Shown: piece after piece, positions 45,771-53,607 of the stretch | Layout of the letters: every line of letters begins with the position of its first letter | How positions within the stretch are numbered: the stretch's first letter is position 1 | NCBI RefSeq assembly: GCF_007830445.1 | Contig: NZ_VLKR01000021.1 | Span: 1 to 64,000, forward strand | Length of the DNA: 64,000 bases | From: Sphingobacterium siyangense | GTDB taxonomy: Bacteria; Bacteroidota; Bacteroidia; Sphingobacteriales; Sphingobacteriaceae | Direction of reading: 5' to 3' | Program-made: the position numbers and the translations under genes | Notes under the pieces: generated by a model | Told to the model about the DNA's origin: nothing | Database searches by the model: none | The model's input: the letters and a program-made list of their open reading frames with translations, nothing else

Positions 45771-47630
45771 ATGAGACTTCCGATTATCCCCTTTTTTACT
45801 GCATTATTGTGCGTTTTTAACGTTGCGATAGCACAGCAGTCCTTTAAGTTTGCCCACGTAACAGATACACATGTTGGCGGTGCAACAGGAGAGGAAGATC
45901 TGCGACGTACTGTAAAGGACCTGAATACATTGAAAGATATTGATTTCGTTATACTTTCTGGAGATATCACTGAGTTTGGTGCTGATCATGAATTAAAGCT
46001 TGCGAAGCGGATCTTAGATAGTCTGCAGTTGCCCTGGTATGTTATCCCGGGAAATCACGATGGCAATTGGTCTGAAAATGGAGCCAACACGTTTCGCACC
46101 GTTTTTGGTGGCGAAACCTTTTTCTTTAAGCATAAAGGCAACGCATTCATTGGAACCAATTCAGGGCCCAATATGCGCATGAGTCCTGGTCAAATTCCTC
46201 GGGAAAACCTGGTTTGGATGGATTCCATTTTTGCAGCGAATCCGGATAAACAGCTACCATTGATCTATATTAATCATTATCCACAGGATTCATCGTTAAA
46301 TAACTGGTTTGACGCACTGAAAAGAGTTAAAACGCGGAATGTCCAGTTGGCGCTTTGTGGGCATGGTCATGCCAATAAATTATACGATTGGGAAGGAATT
46401 CCGGGGGTGATGGGACGGTCTAATCTGCGTGCGAATAAAGCGGTTGGGGGTTATAATATTGTGACCATCGCCGATGGCAAAGCCAGTTATCAAGAGCGTA
46501 ATCCCGGTGTAGGAATGCAGGAGAAACCTTGGGTTGTTGTTCCAATGTTCGAGCATCATTATGAAAATGAAACGATAAGCTACCTGAGACCAAGTTATGC
46601 TGTGAACGCAAAATATGCGGACCAGGTTAAAGTTAATTGGACGTTTGAAGACGCCAGCGATATCGGGGCGGGACTAGCCGTTTACAAAAATAGCGTGATT
46701 ACATCAAATACCGCGGGCGATATCTTTGCGCTTGACTTAAAAACTGGCAAAAAGCTATGGGCATACCGTACCGGCGGTAAAGTTTATTCTACGCCTGCTG
46801 TGTGGAAAGGGATTGTCGTGGCGGGATCATCGGATCATGCAATTTATGCGGTAGATGCCGGTAATGGCAAGTTGTTGTGGAAGGTGGAGACTGAGAAGGC
46901 GGTTTTGGGTTCACCCTTGCTACATGATGGCGTGGCTTTTATCGGTGGCTCGGATGGTAAGTTTAGAGCGCTGGACATCAAGACGGGAGCTGTAAAGTGG
47001 AGTTTTGACCAGGTCAAAGGATTTGTATCGACGCTGCCAACGTATTATTTGGGGAATGTAATTTTTGGTTCCTGGAGCAATGGATTCTATGCTTTGGATG
47101 CCAAAACGGGTAAGCTTTCGTGGGAGTGGAATAATGGACAGGCCAATCGGATGTTTTCTGCTGCGGCATGCAATCCGGTGGGGGTAAACAATCGTGTTTT
47201 TGTAGTTGCACCGGATCGTTTTATGACAGCACTGGATGCGAAGAACGGTGCGGTCATCTGGCGGGAAAAGAAAGATACCATTCGGGTGCGCGAGTCTATG
47301 GGGTTGGCTGCAGATCATAAATTGGTTTATGTGAAGACGATGGATGGGGATCTTTTAGGTATTTCGGTTGCTGGTGATCGTATGGATGTTGCCTGGAAGT
47401 CCAAACTTAAATTGCCCTACGAATTGACGCCTTCTGCAATTACCTCCAATGGCAAATTGGTATTTGTGCCGAGTCATTCGGGTTTGCTATCCGGGGTTGA
47501 CGCAAAAACAGGCGCGGTAGTATGGCAATATAAAATATCCAATGGAATGGTTAATCCTGTTGCGCTAAACGGCCGAAACAAGGTGATAGCGAGTACGATG
47601 GATGGCAAAATAGTTTCATTAGAGTTTTAA
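45771..47630 (+). CDS. Secreted metallophosphatase fused to a PQQ-like beta-propeller
   Basis: 619 aa. Signal peptide ending NVAIAQ. The N-terminal calcineurin-like phosphoesterase domain (about 25-250) has its metal motifs: DTH (32-34), SGDITEFG, PGNHDGNW, INHYPQ and CGHGHANK. The C-terminal part (about 290-619) is an eight-bladed PQQ/YWTD-like propeller with repeats such as FALDLKTGKKLWAYRTGGKV, YAVDAGNGKLLWKVETEKAV and YALDAKTGKLSWEWNNGQ. It may remove phosphate from glycans or bind them through the propeller; both are inferred. First gene of the operon that ends with murQ and the symporter. Confidence 0.88.
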   Translation: MRLPIIPFFTALLCVFNVAIAQQSFKFAHVTDTHVGGATGEEDLRRTVKDLNTLKDIDFVILSGDITEFGADHELKLAKRILDSLQLPWYVIPGNHDGNWSENGANTFRTVFGGETFFFKHKGNAFIGTNSGPNMRMSPGQIPRENLVWMDSIFAANPDKQLPLIYINHYPQDSSLNNWFDALKRVKTRNVQLALCGHGHANKLYDWEGIPGVMGRSNLRANKAVGGYNIVTIADGKASYQERNPGVGMQEKPWVVVPMFEHHYENETISYLRPSYAVNAKYADQVKVNWTFEDASDIGAGLAVYKNSVITSNTAGDIFALDLKTGKKLWAYRTGGKVYSTPAVWKGIVVAGSSDHAIYAVDAGNGKLLWKVETEKAVLGSPLLHDGVAFIGGSDGKFRALDIKTGAVKWSFDQVKGFVSTLPTYYLGNVIFGSWSNGFYALDAKTGKLSWEWNNGQANRMFSAAACNPVGVNNRVFVVAPDRFMTALDAKNGAVIWREKKDTIRVRESMGLAADHKLVYVKTMDGDLLGISVAGDRMDVAWKSKLKLPYELTPSAITSNGKLVFVPSHSGLLSGVDAKTGAVVWQYKISNGMVNPVALNGRNKVIASTMDGKIVSLEF

Positions 47631-47672
47631 GCAATCGATTGAATTGATCTTTTTGAAAATAAATGCCTTGAT

Positions 47673-49499
47673 ATGATAAAAAAATGTCTAAACTTCTTAA
47701 ATTTACGTCAAGCTTTTTTGCTTGTTTTTGCATGTTTTGTTTGTAACTTTGCGAAAGCACAGCAAAATGCTTGGATTAGAATAAACCAATTGGGCTATAC
47801 CCCGGCGGGCAAGAAGGTCGCGGTATGGGGCGGGAAATCAATCAGGCAGCTTCGTTCTTTTGAAATTAAAAACGCACAAACGGGTAAAACAGTGTATGTG
47901 CATCCTGTCGGAAAAGATTATGGGGCTTATGGTCCTTTTGTTCAGAGCTTTCGTTTGGATTTCTCTTCTATGCAGGATACAGGACGCTTTTTTATTCAGG
48001 CTGGAGATGTGAAGTCTCCAACATTCCGAATTGCTCGGGACGTTTACAAAGGAGCGGCCGATTTTGTACTGCGTTATATGCGGCAACAACGGACATTGTT
48101 CAACCCTTTTCTGAAAGATAGCTGCCACACACACGATGGGTTTGCGCTTTATGCAGGAAAGGTTGGTATTCCCGATAGCTCCCGCATCGATGCTGGCGGA
48201 GGTTGGCATGATGCTTCTGATTATTTGCAATATGCGACTACGTCGGCAAATGCGACATTTCATCTGCTAGCGGCTTACCGCGATTTTCCAAAGGTATTTG
48301 GTGATCTAAAGCAAGCAAATGGTCTTGACGGAAAAAACGGTCGTGCCGATGTACTGGATGAAGCAAAATGGGGCCTGGATTGGTTGTTGAAAATGCATCC
48401 TAAAGCCAATCAGATGTACAACCAGATTGGTGATGACCGGGACCATGCAAGCATGCGGATGCCAAAGGAAGATCCCTATTATGGTCGTGGATTTGAAAGA
48501 CCGGTGTATTTTATCGATGGCGAACCACAACAGCGTGGTAAGTTTATGAATAATACGACGGGGACGAGCTCTACTGCTGGTAAATTTAGTAGTGCTTTTC
48601 GCCTGGGGGCGATGTTGTTTGACAAAGAGGATGGTAAATATGCAAAGCTGCTTTCGAAGAAATCGGAAACGGCCTATGCTTATGCCAATATAAAACCAGG
48701 CGTGACACAGACAGTTTCTGTGAAATCGCCTTATATTTATGCCGAAGATAATTGGGTGGACGATATGCAGTTGGCCGCTGCAATGGGGTTTTCGGTGACA
48801 AAAAAAGAAAAGTTTGCTCGAGAAGCCTTAGGCTACGCACGGCAAGAAAAGATTACACCTTGGATGGTAAGCGATACTGCTGCACATTATCAGTGGTACC
48901 CTTTTATTAATCTTGGGCATTATGAATTGGCAAAAGGATTAAAAGGACAAGATCGCGAGGAGATTGTTTCTTATTATAAACAGGGGATTGAGGAAGTCAA
49001 TCGGAGAGCCGAAAAAAATGCATTTTTTCGTGGAGTTCCCTTTATTTGGTGTAGCAACAACTTAACGGTATCCTTCGCGATTCAATGTCTCTGGTATAAA
49101 GAATTGACGGGAGATGCGCATTTCGATGAACTTGCTCAGGCTAATTTTGACTGGTTGTTTGGAACGAACCCTTGGGGCACGAGTATGGTATATGGTCTTC
49201 CGTCGTGGGGCGATACACCTGTTGATCCGCATTCGGCTTTTACCTTTCTGGGTAAACATCCGATCGATGGCGGTTTGGTTGATGGGCCCATTATGGCATC
49301 TACGTACCGCAATCTGATCGGTATCAAGTTGAATAATCCAGATAGCTATGCGGAGTTTCAAAGTGATTTGGCGGTCTATCATGACGACTATGGAGATTAT
49401 AGTACCAATGAGCCGACAATGGATGGTACCGCTTCGTTGATTTATCTGCTGGCTTCAAAAGAAGGTAAGGCCTTGGAGGAGCCGGCCGGAAAAAAGTAA
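47673..49499 (+). CDS. GH9 glycoside hydrolase (0-frame product; likely fused to the deacetylase by -1 frameshift)
   Basis: 608 aa. Signal peptide (LVFACFVCNFAKAQ); N-terminal Ig-like CelD_N domain (about 30-122: IRINQLGYTPAGKKVAVWGG); then the (alpha/alpha)6 GH9 domain with the catalytic base region DAGGGWHDASDYLQY (Asp 180/183) and the general acid Glu about 580 (YSTNEPTMDGTAS). GH9 is best known for cellulases but includes exo-beta-glucosaminidases, which would fit this locus. It ends GGA AAA AAG TAA; the deacetylase reading frame continues in -1 from exactly that heptamer. The predicted fusion would be about 840 aa. Confidence 0.9.
   Translation: MIKKCLNFLNLRQAFLLVFACFVCNFAKAQQNAWIRINQLGYTPAGKKVAVWGGKSIRQLRSFEIKNAQTGKTVYVHPVGKDYGAYGPFVQSFRLDFSSMQDTGRFFIQAGDVKSPTFRIARDVYKGAADFVLRYMRQQRTLFNPFLKDSCHTHDGFALYAGKVGIPDSSRIDAGGGWHDASDYLQYATTSANATFHLLAAYRDFPKVFGDLKQANGLDGKNGRADVLDEAKWGLDWLLKMHPKANQMYNQIGDDRDHASMRMPKEDPYYGRGFERPVYFIDGEPQQRGKFMNNTTGTSSTAGKFSSAFRLGAMLFDKEDGKYAKLLSKKSETAYAYANIKPGVTQTVSVKSPYIYAEDNWVDDMQLAAAMGFSVTKKEKFAREALGYARQEKITPWMVSDTAAHYQWYPFINLGHYELAKGLKGQDREEIVSYYKQGIEEVNRRAEKNAFFRGVPFIWCSNNLTVSFAIQCLWYKELTGDAHFDELAQANFDWLFGTNPWGTSMVYGLPSWGDTPVDPHSAFTFLGKHPIDGGLVDGPIMASTYRNLIGIKLNNPDSYAEFQSDLAVYHDDYGDYSTNEPTMDGTASLIYLLASKEGKALEEPAGKK
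49475..49496 (+). other. Probable -1 frameshift site between GH9 and deacetylase
   Basis: Slippery heptamer A AAA AAG at 49490-49496, in the right phase relative to the GH9 frame (GGA AAA AAG TAA). A purine-rich GGAGG (49475-49479) lies 10 nt upstream, the same arrangement as the dnaX stimulator. After a -1 slip the codons read VTRDVFGAIVRGDSTKRQVA, which belongs to the deacetylase domain. A genuine deletion or insertion in the A6 run, or a sequencing error, would look the same. Confidence 0.6.
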
Positions 49500-50194
49500 C
49501 ACGGGATGTTTTTGGGGCTATTGTCCGGGGCGACTCGACAAAACGGCAGGTAGCTTTGATGTTTACAGGTCATGATTTATCTGAAGGTACAGGAGAGGTG
49601 TTGGCAAGTCTAAAACGTAACGGCGTTAAAGGTTCTTTTTTCCTGACAGGAGATTATCTCAGAACACCGGGTTTTAAATCCTATGTCCATCAGATGATAA
49701 ACGATGGTCATTGGATTTCGGGGCATTCGGATAAACATCTTCTGGTGAGTGACTGGGGGAGTAGGGACCTGCTTTTGGTGAAACGTGACTCTTTTGTCGC
49801 GGATCTAAAGGCAAATCTGAAAGCTCTGGAACGCGTGGGCGTTCAAAGAGAGCAGCTGTCCTATTATATTCCTTCTTATGAATGGTATAATAGTGAAACA
49901 GTCGATTGGGCAAAAGTAGTTGGTCTACATTCGATTAATTATACACCAGGAATACGGACTGCGGCTGATTATACTTATCCAGAAATGGGGGCTCGTTATG
50001 TATCGTCGGCAGCGATTCTCGACAATCTCTGGTCTTACGAAACTCGATATGGGCTCAATGGATTTCTGATATTGATTCACATGGGAACCGATGATCGTCG
50101 GAAAGATAAACTGTATCATCATTTGGATGATATCATTAGCATATTAAAGGGGAAAGGGTATCAACTTGTGGATGTGCCCGATTTATTGAAATAA
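49496..50194 (+). CDS. Polysaccharide deacetylase (CE4-like) domain, in the -1 frame of GH9
   Basis: The stand-alone frame starts at ATG 49559 (211 aa, MFTGHDLSEG...), but the domain clearly begins earlier: GAIVRGDSTKRQVAL, encoded upstream, is the expected first strand, and no ATG/GTG/TTG start precedes it in frame. Motifs: TGHD in place of TFDD, SGHSDKHLL (metal His pair), YIPSYEWY and LILIHMGTD. CE4 enzymes remove N-acetyl from GlcNAc/MurNAc polymers. Coupled to GH9, it could deacetylate substrate before glucosaminidase attack. No signal peptide of its own, so alone it would stay in the cytoplasm; another reason to suspect the fusion. Confidence 0.8.
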   Translation, partial: VTRDVFGAIVRGDSTKRQVALMFTGHDLSEGTGEVLASLKRNGVKGSFFLTGDYLRTPGFKSYVHQMINDGHWISGHSDKHLLVSDWGSRDLLLVKRDSFVADLKANLKALERVGVQREQLSYYIPSYEWYNSETVDWAKVVGLHSINYTPGIRTAADYTYPEMGARYVSSAAILDNLWSYETRYGLNGFLILIHMGTDDRRKDKLYHHLDDIISILKGKGYQLVDVPDLLK

Positions 50195-50216
50195 AGAAAT
50201 ACAATATATACTAATA

Positions 50217-51029
50217 ATGGTAAATACAACGGAGAAAGATTCGAATTATCAGGATTTAGACAAGATGTCTGTGCATGAGTTATTGACAAATATCAATAAT
50301 GAGGATAAATCTGTGCCACTTGCTGTAGAGCAGGCTATCCCTCAGATTGAAGCATTGGTCAAAGTGACTGTGGAGAAAATGAAGGCTGGTGGTCGAACTT
50401 TTTATATCGGCGCTGGTACAAGTGGTCGTTTGGGCGTGTTGGATGCGTCAGAATTACCTCCGACTTACGGCGTTCCATTTGAATGGATCATTGGGTTGAT
50501 TGCTGGTGGTGATACTGCAATTAGAAAAGCAGTCGAATTTGCAGAAGATGATTTGGAGCAAGCCTGGAAAGATATGGAAGCGTATGATATTGATGAAAAC
50601 GATGTTGTTATCGGTATTGCGGCCTCTGGAACCACACCTTATGTTATTGGCGGATTAAAAACGGCAAACGAGAAAGGACTTGTGACGGGATGTATTGTCT
50701 GTAATGGGGGTTCTCCGATTGCTGAAGTAGCACAGTATCCGGTTGAAGTTATTGTTGGGCCAGAATTTGTTACCGGGTCTACCCGGATGAAATCGGGTAC
50801 AGCACAGAAACTTGTTTTAAATATGTTCAGTACTGCAGTGATGATCCAATTGGGCAGGGTAAAAGGGAATAAGATGGTCGATATGCAATTGTCAAACCAT
50901 AAGCTGGTCGGTCGTGGTGTACGTATCATTATGGATCAAACCGGGGCGCTTGAAGAAGAGGCAGCGGCTTTACTTGAACAATTTGGTAATGTAAGACAGG
51001 CAATTGAAGCTTATCAGGCTACCCATTGA
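50217..51029 (+). CDS. murQ: N-acetylmuramic acid 6-phosphate etherase
   Basis: 270 aa, cytoplasmic. Cleaves the lactyl ether of MurNAc-6-P to give GlcNAc-6-P and D-lactate. SIS-domain protein with YIGAGTSGRLGVLDASELPP (about 61-80, including the catalytic Glu), VIGIAASGTTPYVIGGL and the signature FVTGSTRMKSGTAQKLVLNM. It lies 22 bp after the deacetylase and 39 bp before the symporter. With NagA this completes the path to GlcN-6-P. The MurNAc kinase that would feed it is not in the window. It anchors the interpretation of the locus as MurNAc/peptidoglycan catabolism. Confidence 0.96.
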   Translation: MVNTTEKDSNYQDLDKMSVHELLTNINNEDKSVPLAVEQAIPQIEALVKVTVEKMKAGGRTFYIGAGTSGRLGVLDASELPPTYGVPFEWIIGLIAGGDTAIRKAVEFAEDDLEQAWKDMEAYDIDENDVVIGIAASGTTPYVIGGLKTANEKGLVTGCIVCNGGSPIAEVAQYPVEVIVGPEFVTGSTRMKSGTAQKLVLNMFSTAVMIQLGRVKGNKMVDMQLSNHKLVGRGVRIIMDQTGALEEEAAALLEQFGNVRQAIEAYQATH

Positions 51030-51068
51030 GTATAACCTACTAAAAATCACCTATTTTAAAAACAAACT

Positions 51069-52559
51069 ATGTCACCAGTAATATTATTATCTTTTATAAT
51101 AATCTATTTTGCAGTTCTGCTTGCTGTAGCTCACTTCACCTCGAAGGGGGCTTCCGATAACTCTACCTTTTTTGTCGCAAACCGGAACTCTAAATGGTAT
51201 ATGGTCGCCTTTGGGATGATCGGTACCGCGCTCTCCGGCGTAACTTTTATCTCGGTTCCCGGCGCAGTCGGTGCGTCTGAATTTAGCTATTTTCAATTTG
51301 TTCTTGGGAACGCCGTTGGTTTTGTCATTATTGCCTATCTATTGCTTCCGCTCTATTATAGAATGAACTTGACTTCCATTTATACGTATTTGGAAGAACG
51401 TTTTGGGCACACCACGTACAAGACCGGTGCTGCTATTTTTTTGGTTTCCCGTACGATCGGTTCGGCGTTTCGTCTTTATCTGGTCGCAATCGTATTGCAG
51501 CATTTTATTTTTGATGCCTGGAATGTGCCTTTCGCAATTACGGTTGTTATATGTTTGGTGTTAATCTGGATGTATACAAATAAGGGCGGTTTAAAGACGA
51601 TCATTGTAACAGATACCCTACAGACTACCTTTTTAGTGACTGCAGTAATTCTTTCCATTTATTTTATGGCAAAAGGATTAGATTTTGGTATTGTGGATAC
51701 TTTCGAGGCTGTGAAAGAAAGTAGCTACTCTAAGATCTTTTTCTGGGATGATTTTGTTGGCAGTAAAGCAAATTTTTGGAAACAATTCTTGGGAGGGATT
51801 TTTGTGACCATTGCAATGACGGGGCTTGATCAGGATCTGATGCAAAAGAATTTATCGATGGGGACCATTAAAGAGGCGCAAAAGAACATGATTACGTTTA
51901 CAAGTGTATTTGTGGTTATTAATATTTTCTTTTTGGCTGTCGGTGCTTTGTTGTATATCTACGCGGCCAAAAACGGAATTGATGTCACTCAACTGGCAAC
52001 ACGTGATTATTTATACCCAGAAATTGCATTAAACCACTTGGCTATTGTTCCTGCGATCATTTTTATGATGGGATTGACGGCGGCGACTTTTGCAACGACA
52101 GATAGTGCGCTGACTGCCCTAACGACATCTTTCTGCGTAGACTTTTTAAACTTCAATAAAAAAGAAAATCCCAATGATCCAGCGCTGATCAAACAGCGTA
52201 ACTATGTGCATTTTGGTTTTTCCATTGTGATGTTGTTGGTTATTTTGGTCTTTAAGCTGATCAACGATGATTCGGTCGTAAATGCAATCTTTACTGCGGC
52301 GAGTTATACGTACGGACCTTTGTTGGGCTTATTCGTTTTTGGAATATTCACAAAATATGCCGTGCGGGATAAGGCTGTGCCCTATATCTGTGTGCTTTCG
52401 CCTACCGTATTATTTTTGCTTAAAACCTATGTTATTGAGGTGTACACACCGTATGTTATCGGATTGGATTTGATCATTATAAATGGTTTTATCACGTTTG
52501 TAATGCTTTTGATCAGTTCTCCAGGTAAAGCAAGTGAAAAAGCATTGTCCCACAATTAA
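51069..52559 (+). CDS. Sodium:solute symporter (SSS family), probable MurNAc transporter
   Basis: 496 aa, about thirteen hydrophobic helices; SSS family hallmarks include NRNSKWYMVAFGMIGTALSG in helix 2 and the segment MTGLDQDLMQKNLSMGTIKE before helix 8. Members use Na+ to import sugars and other solutes through the inner membrane. Directly downstream of murQ, it matches the MurT-type transporter placed beside murQ in the oral relative Tannerella, where MurNAc enters unphosphorylated and a cytoplasmic kinase acts first. The assignment to MurNAc is inferred from context. Confidence 0.88.
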   Translation: MSPVILLSFIIIYFAVLLAVAHFTSKGASDNSTFFVANRNSKWYMVAFGMIGTALSGVTFISVPGAVGASEFSYFQFVLGNAVGFVIIAYLLLPLYYRMNLTSIYTYLEERFGHTTYKTGAAIFLVSRTIGSAFRLYLVAIVLQHFIFDAWNVPFAITVVICLVLIWMYTNKGGLKTIIVTDTLQTTFLVTAVILSIYFMAKGLDFGIVDTFEAVKESSYSKIFFWDDFVGSKANFWKQFLGGIFVTIAMTGLDQDLMQKNLSMGTIKEAQKNMITFTSVFVVINIFFLAVGALLYIYAAKNGIDVTQLATRDYLYPEIALNHLAIVPAIIFMMGLTAATFATTDSALTALTTSFCVDFLNFNKKENPNDPALIKQRNYVHFGFSIVMLLVILVFKLINDDSVVNAIFTAASYTYGPLLGLFVFGIFTKYAVRDKAVPYICVLSPTVLFLLKTYVIEVYTPYVIGLDLIIINGFITFVMLLISSPGKASEKALSHN

Positions 52560-52627
52560 TGTAATTTGGTTATAAAAAGTTTCTCCATTGGTGAGAAGAT
52601 GTAAATACAAGTATTGATTTTGATTTG

Positions 52628-52679
52628 TACGTACAGAAAAATTAAGTTAAGTTTGATATACTTAGTTTTTCTGTACGTA
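52628..52679 (+). promoter_or_regulatory. Long inverted repeat ending at the punA start codon
   Basis: TACGTACAGAAAAATTAAG (52628-52646) pairs with CTTAGTTTTTCTGTACGTA (52661-52679), 19 bp with one wobble and a 14-nt loop. The right arm ends on the A of the punA ATG. In RNA it would lock up the start region; the T5C in the arm could also act as a terminator. Confidence 0.6.
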
Positions 52680-53494
52680 TGTATCATAGCATAAATGAGA
52701 CTACGGAATTTATCCGTAGAAAAATTGGAGATTTTGCTCCAGAATTCGGTATCATCCTAGGTACTGGTTTAGGTAAGTTGGTTGATGAAATTGAAGTCGA
52801 GTATCAGCTGATGTATTCCAATATACCTAATTTTCCTATTTCAACTGTTGAATTTCATTCTGGTAAGCTTATTTTTGGAAAGCTGAGCGGACGCAATGTG
52901 GTCGCTATGCAGGGGAGGTTGCATTACTATGAAGGTTATGATATGCAGCAGATTACATTTCCGATCCGGATCATGAAGGTTTTGGGTGTCCAGAAATTGT
53001 TTGTTTCCAATGCTGCAGGATCCCTGAATCCTGATGTGAAAAAAGGTGACCTTGGAATTATTGAAGATCATATCAATTTATTGCCGGATAATCCGCTTCG
53101 CGGACAAAATTTGGCTGAGTTTGGACCACGATTTCCGGATATGAGTGAGCCTTATAACCGAAAGATGATCGAGCAGGCTCTTGAAATTGCCGCCAAACAT
53201 GCTATTGCTGCGCGAAAAGTTGTTTATGTTTCTTCTGCAGGTCCAAATTTGGAGACAAAAGCTGAGTATCGCTATATGCGGCTTATTGGTGGCGATGTAG
53301 TGGGCATGAGTACCGTTCCTGAAGTTATTGTCGCTAATCATATGGCTCTTCCGGTATTTGCTATTTCTGTTGTTACGGATGAGGGCTTTCATGAACAACT
53401 TAAACCTGTCTCGTTGCAGGAAATTGTCACTGTTGCGGAGAAAGCGGAACCTAAAATGACATTAATTTTGAAAGAATTAATAGCTTTGCAATAA
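52679..53494 (+). CDS. punA: Purine nucleoside phosphorylase (trimeric, class I)
   Basis: 271 aa. Splits purine (deoxy)nucleosides with phosphate to base and (deoxy)ribose-1-P. Signatures: phosphate loop GIILGTGLGKLVDE (about 24-37), QGRLHYYEGYDMQQITFPIR, VSNAAGSLNPDVKKGDLGII, the family pattern SSAGPNLETKAEYRYMRLIG and VVTDEGFHE with the Glu/His/Asp set. Its product length and order fit PunA. It follows the symporter by 119 bp, separated by a long inverted repeat, so it is probably controlled independently. Confidence 0.95.
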   Translation: MYHSINETTEFIRRKIGDFAPEFGIILGTGLGKLVDEIEVEYQLMYSNIPNFPISTVEFHSGKLIFGKLSGRNVVAMQGRLHYYEGYDMQQITFPIRIMKVLGVQKLFVSNAAGSLNPDVKKGDLGIIEDHINLLPDNPLRGQNLAEFGPRFPDMSEPYNRKMIEQALEIAAKHAIAARKVVYVSSAGPNLETKAEYRYMRLIGGDVVGMSTVPEVIVANHMALPVFAISVVTDEGFHEQLKPVSLQEIVTVAEKAEPKMTLILKELIALQ

Positions 53495-53607
53495 ATTGCA
53501 TCTTCATGTAACACCGGTGAGGGAGAAGGTTGTTGGATTTGTGTGGGGTGAAGTGTAATTGGTTCATTCAGGTGAATTTAGCTTTTTTGGTTTTTATATA
53601 ATTTTAG

